20,468 nt of DNA, taken from assembly GCA_964553125.1 (NCBI GenBank), contig CAZKJW010000037.1, positions 1 to 20,468 of the forward strand, read 5' to 3'. A program made the translations under genes and the position numbers. This DNA is from Aphodomonas sp964553125 (GTDB taxonomy: Bacteria; Bacillota; Clostridia; Christensenellales; Aristaeellaceae). The stretch's first letter is position 1. The number at the start of each line of letters is the position of its first letter. Shown here one piece after another: positions 1-6,780 of the stretch. Under the pieces are notes generated by a model. It ran no database searches. It was not told the origin of the DNA and saw only the letters and a program-made list of their open reading frames with translations.

Positions 1-15
1 AGCCCCCATCCGGGC

Positions 16-50
16 AAAAGAAAACGGCGCCGCCTTTTCAGGCTGCGCCG
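16..50 (-). terminator. Intrinsic terminator of rpmB
   Basis: Arms 25-30 and 45-50 (CGGCGC/GCGCCG) pair, and after one mismatch 32-34 pairs with 41-43 around a 6-nt loop. Read on the minus strand the hairpin is followed by TTTTCTTTT (16-24). It lies 24 bases past the rpmB stop codon and fits rho-independent termination of a single-gene transcript. Confidence 0.8.
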
Positions 51-73
51 AATCTTCCGCTATTTTCAGGCTT

Positions 74-265
74 TTACTGAGCGCGCTGCACTTTGCCGCT
101 GCGCAGGCAACGGGTGCACACGTTCATATGGCAAACGGAGCCTTCCACAACAACGCGCACGCGCTGGGTGTTCGGAGCCCAACGACGATGGGTGCGGCGC
201 ACGGAATGGCTGACGTTGTTGCCGTTCATAAGGCCTTTCCCGCAGACTTCACAATACTTGCCCAT
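74..265 (-). CDS. rpmB: 50S ribosomal protein L28
   Basis: 63 aa, the usual length for bacterial L28, a small protein of the large ribosomal subunit. The N-terminus carries CEVCGKG and the C-terminus CTRCLRSGKV. The two CxxC pairs mark the zinc-binding (C+) form of L28. The central NNVSHSVRRTHRRW stretch is the basic RNA-binding core typical of the family. The ATG is preceded by a strong ribosome binding site (GGGAGGGG on the minus strand, about 272-280), and a near-consensus promoter lies just upstream. In many Bacillota rpmB lies close to and divergent from the yloU-yloV-recG cluster. Here the 2-TM gene and a HAD gene separate them. It appears to be transcribed alone, since a terminator follows directly. 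Confidence 0.97.
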   Translation of the reverse strand: MGKYCEVCGKGLMNGNNVSHSVRRTHRRWAPNTQRVRVVVEGSVCHMNVCTRCLRSGKVQRAQ

Positions 266-298
266 GTTTTTCCCCTCCCTGAGTTGGTCGCGAAGGTT

Positions 299-327
299 AG
301 TATATCATCATTTGTCACGCATTGCAA
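299..327 (-). promoter_or_regulatory. Sigma-A promoter of rpmB
   Basis: On the minus strand, TTGCAA (322-327) and TATACT (299-304) are separated by exactly 17 bases. The -10 matches TATAAT at five of six positions and the -35 matches TTGACA at four. The start codon at 265 lies about 30 bases beyond the -10, leaving a short leader that contains the ribosome binding site. Confidence 0.75.
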
Positions 328-371
328 GCCTTTTTTCGGCAAGAGGAAAAGAATTTTCTTGAAATTGCAGT

Positions 372-400
372 TTGACAGCGGCGCTGAAATGACAGATAAT
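372..400 (+). promoter_or_regulatory. Sigma-A promoter of the 2-TM membrane protein gene
   Basis: A perfect TTGACA (372-377) is followed after 17 bases by GATAAT (395-400, five of six matches). Transcription would start near 407. This rules out the in-frame ATG at 389, which lies inside the promoter spacer, and supports the start codon at 446. The promoter is divergent from that of rpmB, with the two -35 boxes about 45 bases apart. Confidence 0.8.
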
Positions 401-445
401 AGAGGAATCAATCTGAAAAACGATATTGCAAAAGGATGGAAAAGC

Positions 446-1462
446 ATGGCGATGAAGGACGGCAAGAAATCTATGGCGGCGGGCGCGCAGCTGCGCGAAG
501 CGCTTCGGACAAAAAGAGAAAAAAACATGACGCTCATTACGGTCATTGCGCTGGCGGTGATTGTGGGGTGCATGCTGGTGATCGTCACCACGCCCTATGC
601 GAGCGAGACGGTTGCGTTTCTGATTATGACGCTGCTTCTCTTTGCTTTCGTAACGGTCGTGTGCAGCGGCATGAGGCTCTGGCTGGAAGGGCGCGCGCTG
701 CGCGCGTCGATGCGGCGCATTGCCGATCACGGCGGCGCGGAGGCCGTTGCGGCGGAGCTGGCAAAGGCGAAGGTGCTTTGCGGCGGGCCGATCCGGCTGA
801 GCGAGAATTGGCTGTTCGGCATGGGCTCCGGCGTGGCCGCGCCGCTTTCCATGCTGCGCGGGGTGGAGATTCAGGCCGTTTCCGGCAGGGATCAGAGCGT
901 CTTTGCGGAAATGCGCCTGACGCTTGAGGGCGCGAAAAAGCCGGCCGTCGCCATGCGCGAGGAAGTGGGCTTCGTCAACCGCGGCGTGTGCGAGCGCTCG
1001 ACGGAGTTCGTGAAGAGCATCATTGAAAACGGCGGCAAGCTGCCGGAGAAGACCGCGCAGAGCGCGGAAAAAGGCCCGAAGATCATGCGCGCGAGCGCGA
1101 AGGAAACGCGCGCGCTGCTGGCGGAGCTGCCGGAAAACGGTCTGCCCGAGGCGCGGCAGTACGCGCTGTATCTGCGCCTGAAGGAAATGCCCGAAACGGA
1201 CGGCCTGCTCGTGGCGCGTGGCAAGGACAACCGCATGAACCTCACCGGCGAAACCGAGCTGCTCGACGACGAGCTGATCGAGACCGAGGAGGGCGTGTAC
1301 GCGCTCTCGCGCGAAAAGACGGCGGCACTCGGCCGGGAGAAGGACGCGCTGGGCTTTGTGCTGGAGGAGACGAACGAGAACGGCCGCAAGCGGGTTTACC
1401 GCATCACGCCGGAGCAGTTCCTGCAGCTGGATAAATATTTGTTCGAGTCGGGCAGGGCGTAA
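446..1462 (+). CDS. Uncharacterised two-TM membrane protein with a large cytoplasmic domain
   Basis: 338 aa; I do not recognise the family. A lysine/arginine-rich N-terminus (residues 1-27) is followed by two hydrophobic segments at about 29-48 and 54-76, then some 260 mostly charged residues. Few Arg/Lys lie between the segments and many flank them, so both termini should be cytoplasmic. The segment at about 210-338 is rich in Glu and Lys. The start at 446 is chosen because AAAGGA (431-436) lies nine bases upstream and a consensus promoter lies just ahead; the next in-frame ATG, at 452, is the alternative. It is monocistronic, divergent from rpmB and convergent with the HAD gene, with a shared terminator. 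Nothing in the sequence gives a function, and no signal peptidase site or catalytic motif was seen. Confidence 0.75.
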   Translation: MAMKDGKKSMAAGAQLREALRTKREKNMTLITVIALAVIVGCMLVIVTTPYASETVAFLIMTLLLFAFVTVVCSGMRLWLEGRALRASMRRIADHGGAEAVAAELAKAKVLCGGPIRLSENWLFGMGSGVAAPLSMLRGVEIQAVSGRDQSVFAEMRLTLEGAKKPAVAMREEVGFVNRGVCERSTEFVKSIIENGGKLPEKTAQSAEKGPKIMRASAKETRALLAELPENGLPEARQYALYLRLKEMPETDGLLVARGKDNRMNLTGETELLDDELIETEEGVYALSREKTAALGREKDALGFVLEETNENGRKRVYRITPEQFLQLDKYLFESGRA

Positions 1463-1487
1463 CAGCCCCGCAGCCGTCGGCGGACAG

Positions 1488-1520
1488 AAAAAAGCGACGC
1501 GTGACGCGCCGCTTTTGCTT
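1488..1520. terminator. Bidirectional intrinsic terminator between convergent genes
   Basis: The A-run at 1488-1493 and GCG (1494-1496) pair with CGC (1510-1512) and the T-run 1513-1516. Inside, CGCG (1498-1501) pairs with CGCG (1505-1508) around a TGA loop. Flanking A and T runs give a U tract in both directions, which suits its place between the membrane protein gene (plus) and the HAD gene (minus). A second, weaker hairpin (1534-1540 with 1549-1555) lies just past the HAD stop on the minus side. Confidence 0.75.
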
Positions 1521-1556
1521 GCTGGAAAGAGTGGCGCCGTGCTGCGGAACGGCGCG

Positions 1557-2237
1557 TCAGGCTGTGAGCAGCGCGTCGCCGAGCGCCTCCGGCGTGTCGT
1601 AAATCGCGTCGAAGGGCGCGCCGCCGTCGCGCGCATAGCCGAACCCCGCGCCGATGGCGAGCAGGCGGTTGGCGTGGGCGGCTTCAACGTCCTTGAAGCT
1701 GTCGCCGATAAACGGCACGCGCGCGGGCTCAAAGCCGCGCAGGAGCCGCGCCGTCATGTCGGTCTTGTCCGGCTCGCCGCAGGCGATTTCGTCAAACAGC
1801 GGCAGCNNNNNNNNNNNNNNNNNNNNNNNNNNNNNNNNNNNNNNNNNNNNNNNNNNNNNNNNNNNNNNNNNNNNNNNNNNNNNNNNNNNNNNNNNNNNNN
1901 NNNNNNCAAACAGCGGCAGCCCCGCGCGCTTGAGGCGCGCAAGCATTTCCGCCGCGCCCGGAAAGAGCACCCTGCGCCCGAGCGTGCGGCCGATTTCCAG
2001 CTCGCCCTCCTCAACGACGGCTTCAAGCTGCCGCCGCTGCGCGGGCGTGGCGTTGGGATAGAGCGCGCGGTAGAATTCCGCGTTGCCCAGACCGATGACG
2101 GGGAGAACGGCTTGCCGCGGAAGCGGAGAGAGGCCGCATTGCGGCGCATATTTTGCAAGCGCGCCGATGGTCATGGACAGCGTGTCCACCAGCGTTCCGT
2201 CCATATCGAAAATGATCGCGTCGTATTTTCGTGGCAT
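1557..2237 (-). CDS. HAD-family phosphatase (phosphoglycolate-phosphatase-like), interrupted by a scaffold gap
   Basis: A haloacid-dehalogenase superfamily hydrolase, probably a small-molecule phosphatase of the Gph/beta-phosphoglucomutase type. Motif I is IIFDMDGTLVDT, with nucleophile Asp11 and acid/base Asp13. A helical cap follows. A Lys in GEPDKTDM fits motif III and GDSFKDVEAA is motif IV, which binds Mg2+. The region that should hold motif II (Ser/Thr) falls in the 100-N gap. With the gap counted as 100 bases the frame stays open at 226 aa, normal for the family, but the real gap length is unknown. The start has GAGGT (2245-2249) eight bases upstream and a TATAAT promoter at 2270-2275. 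The substrate cannot be told from sequence. Confidence 0.9.
   Translation of the reverse strand: MPRKYDAIIFDMDGTLVDTLSMTIGALAKYAPQCGLSPLPRQAVLPVIGLGNAEFYRALYPNATPAQRRQLEAVVEEGELEIGRTLGRRVLFPGAAEMLARLKRAGLPLFXXXXXXXXXXXXXXXXXXXXXXXXXXXXXXXXXXLPLFDEIACGEPDKTDMTARLLRGFEPARVPFIGDSFKDVEAAHANRLLAIGAGFGYARDGGAPFDAIYDTPEALGDALLTA
1807..1906. other. Assembly gap of 100 N with duplicated 14-bp flanks
   Basis: Exactly 100 N, the usual placeholder for a gap of unknown size. The 14 bases ending at 1806 (CAAACAGCGGCAGC) are identical to the 14 bases starting at 1907. The gap interrupts the HAD phosphatase gene between residues that normally flank catalytic motif II. Confidence 0.98.
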
Positions 2238-2269
2238 GAGATCTACCTCGCGAACGGTTTTTTACGGAT

Positions 2270-2298
2270 ATTATAGGGGGAGGCGACGGGATTTTCCA
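2270..2298 (-). promoter_or_regulatory. Probable promoter of the HAD phosphatase gene
   Basis: On the minus strand a perfect TATAAT (2270-2275) lies 17 bases downstream of TGGAAA (2293-2298, four of six matches to the -35 consensus). It sits 32 bases upstream of the HAD start codon. Confidence 0.6.
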
Positions 2299-2358
2299 GC
2301 CCCCGGACGATACTTTTTCTCGAAAGGCAGGCAAAATAAGCGCAAACCGCGTCTGTGC

Positions 2359-2387
2359 TTGCGTTGAAAGAAAAAATGCGTTATACT
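2359..2387 (+). promoter_or_regulatory. Probable promoter of the asp23-fakA transcript
   Basis: TATACT (2382-2387) is a good -10 element. With a 17-base spacer the -35 would be TTGCGT (2359-2364), which matches only TTG well. A better-looking TTGAAA at 2364 is only 12 bases away and cannot pair with it. The region 2238-2438 between the divergent HAD and asp23 genes otherwise shows nothing recognisable. Confidence 0.5.
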
Positions 2388-2438
2388 AAAACGCAGGTCG
2401 GACGCTTTCAGCTTTTGACCCAAAAGGAGGACAATTTC

Positions 2439-2792
2439 ATGGAGTGCAAAATCACGAACGATTTGGGCACCATTTCGATTACCGAAGACGTGCTGCTTCG
2501 CATGGCGGGTTATGCCGCGCTGGAGTGCTACGGCATCGTGGCGATGAGCTCCAAGCGCGCAAAGGACGGCATCGTGGAATGGCTCGGGCGCGAGAACCTC
2601 ACGCGCGGCGTGCAGCTGCGCCTTGTTGAGGACGGCAGCGTGGATATCGATCTGTATATCGTAGTCGAGTACGGAATCTCGATTGTGGCGGTGTGCAACA
2701 ACATCGTGGATACCGTCAAGTACAAAATCGAATCCATGACCGGCGCGAAGGTCCGCCGCATCTCCATTACCGTGGAAGGAATCCGCGTATAA
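2439..2792 (+). CDS. Asp23/Gls24 family envelope stress response protein (YloU-like)
   Basis: 117 aa, the normal length for the short Asp23/Gls24 (DUF322) proteins that precede the Dak-type kinase in Bacillota. The sequence has the family layout: an N-terminal beta stretch GTISITEDVLLRMAGYAALE, a VVEYG segment with NIVDTVKYKIESMTG, and a C-terminal strand ending VEGIRV. Staphylococcal Asp23 is membrane-associated and linked to cell-envelope homeostasis; the role of the YloU type is not settled. A perfect AAAGGAGG (2423-2430) eight bases upstream decides the start at 2439 over an upstream in-frame ATG. The next gene starts 18 bases after the stop with its own strong ribosome binding site, so the two are cotranscribed, as they are widely in Clostridia and Bacilli. 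Confidence 0.93.
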   Translation: MECKITNDLGTISITEDVLLRMAGYAALECYGIVAMSSKRAKDGIVEWLGRENLTRGVQLRLVEDGSVDIDLYIVVEYGISIVAVCNNIVDTVKYKIESMTGAKVRRISITVEGIRV

Positions 2793-2810
2793 ACGAAGGA
2801 GGCAGCCGCG

Positions 2811-4439
2811 ATGGCGCAGACAAGAATCGACGGCCTGCTCTTCCGCGAGATGATGATGGCGGGAGCAGCGCTGCTGGAAAAAAACAAAGAAGCGGTCGAC
2901 GCATTGAACGTTTTCCCGGTGCCGGACGGCGACACCGGCACCAACATGACGCTCACGGCGCAGGCCGCCGTGCGCGAGCTGAACGCGCATGAATACGTCC
3001 GGCTTGACGAGGCGGCGGACGCGCTGGCAAAGGGCGCGCTTCGCGGCGCGCGCGGCAACTCGGGCGTAATCCTCAGCCAGCTGCTGCGCGGCTTTGCGCG
3101 CAGCGTGGCGGGCCTGCAGGACGCAGGCGCGGCGCAGGTGGCGCTGGCGTTCAAGTCGGGCGCGGAGACGGCTTACAAGGCCGTTATGAAGCCCAAGGAG
3201 GGCACGATTCTCACCGTCGCGCGCGTCGTGGCGGAAACGGCGCAGGCGAAGGCGCAGAGCGCCCCCGACGATATGGAAGCCCTGTTCTCCGCCGTGCTGA
3301 CCGGCGGCGAGGCCATTCTTGCCAAGACGCAGGAAATGCTGCCCATCCTCAAGCAGGCGGGCGTTGTGGACGCAGGCGGGCGCGGCCTGATGCTCATTTA
3401 CACCGGCATGAACGCGGCGCTTCGCGGCGAAGCGATCGAAACCATGTCCATGACGGACGACGGAGCCGCCTCCTTCGAGGACGATCACGACGCAATCGAA
3501 GAGCTGAAATACATCTACTGCACCGAGTTCCTCATCGACCATGTCCGTCCTACGGCGACGGAGGAGGACATCGCGCTGTTCCGCCGCAAGCTCAAGCGCA
3601 TCGGCGACTGCGTGTTTGTTGTGGGCGATCTGGCGCTCATCAAGGTACACGTACACACCAACGATCCCGGCAAGGCGCTTCAGGCCGGCCTGATGCTGGG
3701 CGAGTTGGTCAATCTCAAAATCGAAAACATGGCCGAGCAGCGGCGCGAACGCGCGCGCATGGAGGCTGAGAAGGCGCCCGACAAGGAATACGGCATCATC
3801 GCTGTGTCGCTGGGAGAAGGATTCTCGCAGATGTTCACCGAGCTTGGCGCCGACCATATCGTGGACGGCGGCCAGACGATGAACCCGAGCATCGAATCGC
3901 TCGTGAGCGCCATTGACGGCGTTCACGCAAAGAATGTGTTTGTCTTCCCCAACAACGGCAACGTCATTCTTGCCGCCCAGCAGGCGGCGCAGATTTCCAG
4001 CCGCAACGTCTATGTCATTCCGACCAAGAACGTCGCGATGGGGCTGGCGGGCGTGCTGCAGTTCTCTCCGGCGGTTTCGCCGGAGGAAAACCTCGCTGCG
4101 ATGACCGAAGCGGCGGAGCATGTCAAGAGCGGCATGATTACAACCGCCATCCGCGACACGCAGTTTGAGGAGCTGACCATTCAGGAGGGCGACGTGATCG
4201 GCCTGTATAACGGCAAAATCGCCGTGTGCGACAAGACGCAGGACGACGTTGCGCGCAGGCTGATGGAGATGCTCGTCACCGAGGAGACGGCGCTGATCAG
4301 CGTCTATTACGGCGAAGGCGCGTCGGAGGAAGAAGCGCAGGCGCTGGCGGACGAGTTCGCCGAAAAGTATCCGGAGTGCGACGTGGAGATGCAGCACGGC
4401 GGCCAGCCGACGTACTGCTACATCCTGTCCGTGGAATAA
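2811..4439 (+). CDS. fakA: Fatty acid kinase ATP-binding subunit FakA (DAK2/DegV-like, YloV)
   Basis: 542 aa, full length for FakA/YloV. In the family it phosphorylates fatty acids held by a FakB (DegV) partner to acyl-phosphates that feed PlsX/PlsY phospholipid synthesis. The N-terminal DhaL-type kinase domain (about 1-205) contains NVFPVPDGDTGTNM, with Asp39 and Asp41 as expected Mg2+ ligands, and GARGNSGVILSQLLRG, the nucleotide loop. The middle region holds IKVHVHTNDP with His280 and His282, matching the histidine pair required in staphylococcal FakA. The C-terminal part (about 328-542) is a DegV-like domain with GGQTMNPS and FPNNGN. AAGGAGG (2796-2802) lies eight bases before the ATG. 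No fakB is in the window, so the partner must be encoded elsewhere. A terminator follows 36 bases after the stop. Confidence 0.93.
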   Translation: MAQTRIDGLLFREMMMAGAALLEKNKEAVDALNVFPVPDGDTGTNMTLTAQAAVRELNAHEYVRLDEAADALAKGALRGARGNSGVILSQLLRGFARSVAGLQDAGAAQVALAFKSGAETAYKAVMKPKEGTILTVARVVAETAQAKAQSAPDDMEALFSAVLTGGEAILAKTQEMLPILKQAGVVDAGGRGLMLIYTGMNAALRGEAIETMSMTDDGAASFEDDHDAIEELKYIYCTEFLIDHVRPTATEEDIALFRRKLKRIGDCVFVVGDLALIKVHVHTNDPGKALQAGLMLGELVNLKIENMAEQRRERARMEAEKAPDKEYGIIAVSLGEGFSQMFTELGADHIVDGGQTMNPSIESLVSAIDGVHAKNVFVFPNNGNVILAAQQAAQISSRNVYVIPTKNVAMGLAGVLQFSPAVSPEENLAAMTEAAEHVKSGMITTAIRDTQFEELTIQEGDVIGLYNGKIAVCDKTQDDVARRLMEMLVTEETALISVYYGEGASEEEAQALADEFAEKYPECDVEMQHGGQPTYCYILSVE

Positions 4440-4474
4440 AGCCGGCGCGGCCGGAAAACGTATATTGCAGACGG

Positions 4475-4508
4475 AGCAGGGAGAAGCGTTTCCCTGCTTT
4501 CGTTTTTT
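4475..4508 (+). terminator. Intrinsic terminator between fakA and recG
   Basis: AGCAGGGA (4475-4482) pairs perfectly with TCCCTGCT (4491-4498) around an 8-nt loop, followed by TTCGTTTTTT (4499-4508). The recG start codon is only 14 bases further on. Either recG is expressed by read-through, or the hairpin limits recG relative to fakA. I found no convincing promoter between the hairpin and recG. Confidence 0.8.
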
Positions 4509-4522
4509 ATCGGGAGAAACGT

Positions 4523-6523
4523 ATGCTGACATGGAACGATGTGAAGGGCATCGGCCCGGCCCGGCGCGCCGCGCTGGAAGCGGCGGGGTTCTCGACGCCC
4601 GAGCAGCTGGTGCAGTGCCTGCCCGTGGGGTATCGCGATTTTGACACGGTGCGGCCGATTTCCGCGCTGCGCGCGGGCATGGAAACGACGTTCGCGGGAA
4701 CGCTTGAGCAGGTGCGCACGGCGTGGGTCAAGGGGCGAAGCGTCACCACGGCGTCCGTGCGCGATGAGAGCGGCGCGGTTTCCTGCGTGTGGTTCGCCAT
4801 GCCGTGGATGGCCAAGCAGCTGGAGACCGGCGCGCGCGTGAAGTGGTACGGCCGCGTTTCGCGCAAAAAGAACGGCGGCCTGTTCGTGACGCATCCGATG
4901 TCGGCGGAGGAGGGCGGCCTTCAGCCGGTGTACCGGCCAATCGAAAAGCTGCCGCCGAAAACCATGCGCGCAGCGCTTCAGGCTGCGCTGGAGGCTGGGC
5001 GCTATGACGACGCGCTGCCGGAGACCTTTCGCAGCCGCTACGCGCTGTGCCCGCGGCAGTACGCGCTGAAGCAGGCGCATTTTCCCGAGTCGCGCGAGGC
5101 GCTTGAGCAGGCGCGGCGCAGGCTCGCCTTTGAGGAGCTGACGCTGTTTCAGACGTTCCTGTGGGGGCTGCGCGAACGCGACGGGCAGGGCGTGAGGATT
5201 CCCTCGGAAGCGGCGGACGCGGAAGCCTTCTGGGCGTCGCTGCCGTTTGAGCCGACGGGCGCGCAGCGGCGCGTGCTGGAGGAAACGCGGCGCGACATGG
5301 CCGCAGACGCGCCTATGGCGCGGCTTGTGCAGGGCGACGTGGGCTGCGGCAAAACGGCAATCGCCTTCGGCGCGCTGTATCTGGCGGCAAAGGCGGGCTA
5401 TCAGGGGGCGCTCATGGCGCCGACGGAGGTGCTTGCGGCGCAGCATTACCGCACGGCGCAGAAGCTGCTGGAGCCGCTGGGCGTGCGCTGCGCGCTGCTC
5501 ACCGGCAAGCAGACGGCGAAACAGCACCGCGAGGCGCTTGAAATGGCCGCGTCGGGCGAGGCGCAGGTGGTCATCGGCACGCACGCGCTGATCTCGGAAA
5601 ACGTGGCGTATCATCGGCTGGGGCTGGCGATCACCGACGAGCAGCACCGCTTCGGCGTGCGGCAGCGCGGCGCGCTTTCCGGAAAGGGCGGCGAAGCCGC
5701 GCCGAACGTGCTGGTGCTGTCGGCAACGCCCATCCCGCGCACGCTGTCGCTGGTGCTGTTCGGCGATTTGGACGTGTCGATTGTGGACGAGCTGCCCGCC
5801 GGAAGGCAGCCCGTCAAAACGCGCGTCGTGCCGGAGGAGAAGCGCGAGGGCATGTACGGCTTCATTCAGGCGCAGGCTGCCGCAGGGCGGCAGAGTTATA
5901 TCATCTGCCCGCTTGTTTCCGAGAGCGAGGCGCTCGATTGCAGGAGCGCGGAGGAAACGTATGCGGAGCTGAAAAAGGGTGCGCTTTCCACGCTGCGGCT
6001 CGGGCTGGTGCATGGAAAAATGAAGCCCGCCGACAAGGACGGAACGCTGCGGCAGTTCGCCGCGGGCGAGCTGGATGTGCTCGTCTCCACAACGGTGGTC
6101 GAGGTGGGCGTGGACGTGCCGAACGCGACAGTGATGGCGATTGAAAACGCCGACCGGTTCGGGCTGTCGCAGCTGCACCAGCTGCGCGGGCGCGTGGGCC
6201 GCGGCTCGCAGGAAAGCTGGTGCTTCCTGCTGGCGGCTGCAAACGAGCGGCTGGACGCGCTCTGCGCCACGAACGACGGCTTTGAGCTGGCGCGCATGGA
6301 CTTGGAGCAGCGCGGCCCCGGCGAGTGGTTCGGAACCCGGCAGCATGGCGCACCTGAAATGCCCGGCGCGCAGCTCGGCGCAAACGTTTTGCTCATTGAG
6401 GAAACGCAGCGCGCCGTGAAGGCGCTGCTTGCAGACCCGCAGCGCGCGCACGAGGCGGAGCTGATGCGCAGCGCGGCGGAAGCCAGATATGGCCGGGCTG
6501 AGGAATATGCAGGCAGGAATTAG
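4523..6523 (+). CDS. recG: ATP-dependent DNA helicase RecG
   Basis: 666 aa, close to the usual 670-690. RecG remodels stalled replication forks and branch-migrates Holliday junctions. The N-terminus starts with a helix-hairpin-like WNDVKGIGPARRAALEAAGF, followed by the OB-fold wedge domain (about 45-150). The superfamily 2 helicase motifs are in order: Walker A GDVGCGKT (residues 271-278, Lys277), TPTEVLA-type motif Ia (here APTEVLAAQH), DEQH (372-375, the RecG-specific form of DExH, followed by RFGVRQR), LSATPIPRTLS (motif III), and QLHQLRGRVGRG (motif VI). The C-terminal wedge-contacting segment FGTRQHGAPEM is present. GGGAGA (4512-4517) sits five bases before the ATG. Downstream are two strong terminators. 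The yloU-yloV-recG order is conserved in Bacillota. Confidence 0.97.
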   Translation: MLTWNDVKGIGPARRAALEAAGFSTPEQLVQCLPVGYRDFDTVRPISALRAGMETTFAGTLEQVRTAWVKGRSVTTASVRDESGAVSCVWFAMPWMAKQLETGARVKWYGRVSRKKNGGLFVTHPMSAEEGGLQPVYRPIEKLPPKTMRAALQAALEAGRYDDALPETFRSRYALCPRQYALKQAHFPESREALEQARRRLAFEELTLFQTFLWGLRERDGQGVRIPSEAADAEAFWASLPFEPTGAQRRVLEETRRDMAADAPMARLVQGDVGCGKTAIAFGALYLAAKAGYQGALMAPTEVLAAQHYRTAQKLLEPLGVRCALLTGKQTAKQHREALEMAASGEAQVVIGTHALISENVAYHRLGLAITDEQHRFGVRQRGALSGKGGEAAPNVLVLSATPIPRTLSLVLFGDLDVSIVDELPAGRQPVKTRVVPEEKREGMYGFIQAQAAAGRQSYIICPLVSESEALDCRSAEETYAELKKGALSTLRLGLVHGKMKPADKDGTLRQFAAGELDVLVSTTVVEVGVDVPNATVMAIENADRFGLSQLHQLRGRVGRGSQESWCFLLAAANERLDALCATNDGFELARMDLEQRGPGEWFGTRQHGAPEMPGAQLGANVLLIEETQRAVKALLADPQRAHEAELMRSAAEARYGRAEEYAGRN

Positions 6524-6585
6524 CAAAATGAAGGAGATAACGGCGCAAGTTGTAAATTATGCATCAAGAGGGCGATAAGTCAGAA

Positions 6586-6622
6586 AGAAAATGCAACTTT
6601 CTGAAATAAAGCTGCATTTTCT
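6586..6622. terminator. First hairpin terminator after recG
   Basis: A ten-base perfect stem (6586-6595 with 6613-6622, AGAAAATGCA/TGCATTTTCT), one mismatch, four more pairs and a 7-base loop. The T-rich 3' arm and A-rich 5' arm make it look the same on both strands. Confidence 0.65.
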
Positions 6623-6633
6623 ATAAAATTCCC

Positions 6634-6674
6634 AAAAAGAGCGGGCAGATTCGGGGAATGCGCCGCTCTTTTTT
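6634..6674 (+). terminator. Second intrinsic terminator after recG
   Basis: AAAAAGAGCGG (6634-6644) pairs with CCGCTCTTTTT (6663-6673), with 18 bases between the arms, and the T-run continues to 6674. This is a textbook rho-independent terminator. It insulates recG from the transporter operon behind it. Confidence 0.85.
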
Positions 6675-6709
6675 GGCGCTTGTGCATAAAATTTATTGTT
6701 TTTGGCCGC

Positions 6710-6738
6710 TTGCATGGAATCGGGGGAGTTGCTACAAT
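6710..6738 (+). promoter_or_regulatory. Sigma-A promoter of the TAXI-TRAP transporter operon
   Basis: TTGCAT (6710-6715) and TACAAT (6733-6738) are separated by 17 bases. Transcription would start near 6745, giving a leader of about 35 nt that contains the ribosome binding site AGAGGGAGG (about 6763-6771). Confidence 0.75.
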
Positions 6739-6780
6739 GCGCCCATACTTCTTAGAAAACTCAGAGGGAGGCGTCTATAA

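Noticed and set aside
389..445. An earlier ATG (389) as start of the membrane protein
   Set aside because: It lies within the spacer of a consensus promoter and has no ribosome binding site.
308..1732. A long open frame on the minus strand opposite the 2-TM membrane protein gene
   Set aside because: It has Arg/His/Ala-rich composition typical of the complement of GC-rich coding DNA, no ribosome binding site, and overlaps promoters, a terminator and the HAD gene.
2364..2387. TTGAAA with TATACT as the asp23 promoter
   Set aside because: The spacer is only 12 bases, too short for sigma-A; a weaker -35 at 2359 was reported in its place.
2271..4532. A 753-codon open frame on the minus strand opposite asp23 and fakA
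   Set aside because: It is antisense to two clearly conserved genes, His/Arg-rich, and matches no family; the same holds for the long antisense frames opposite recG (4418-6526) and the TRAP permease (7893-10046).
6524..6780. A riboswitch or small RNA gene between recG and the transporter operon
   Set aside because: The region is explained by two terminators, a promoter and a short leader; no riboswitch core was recognisable.
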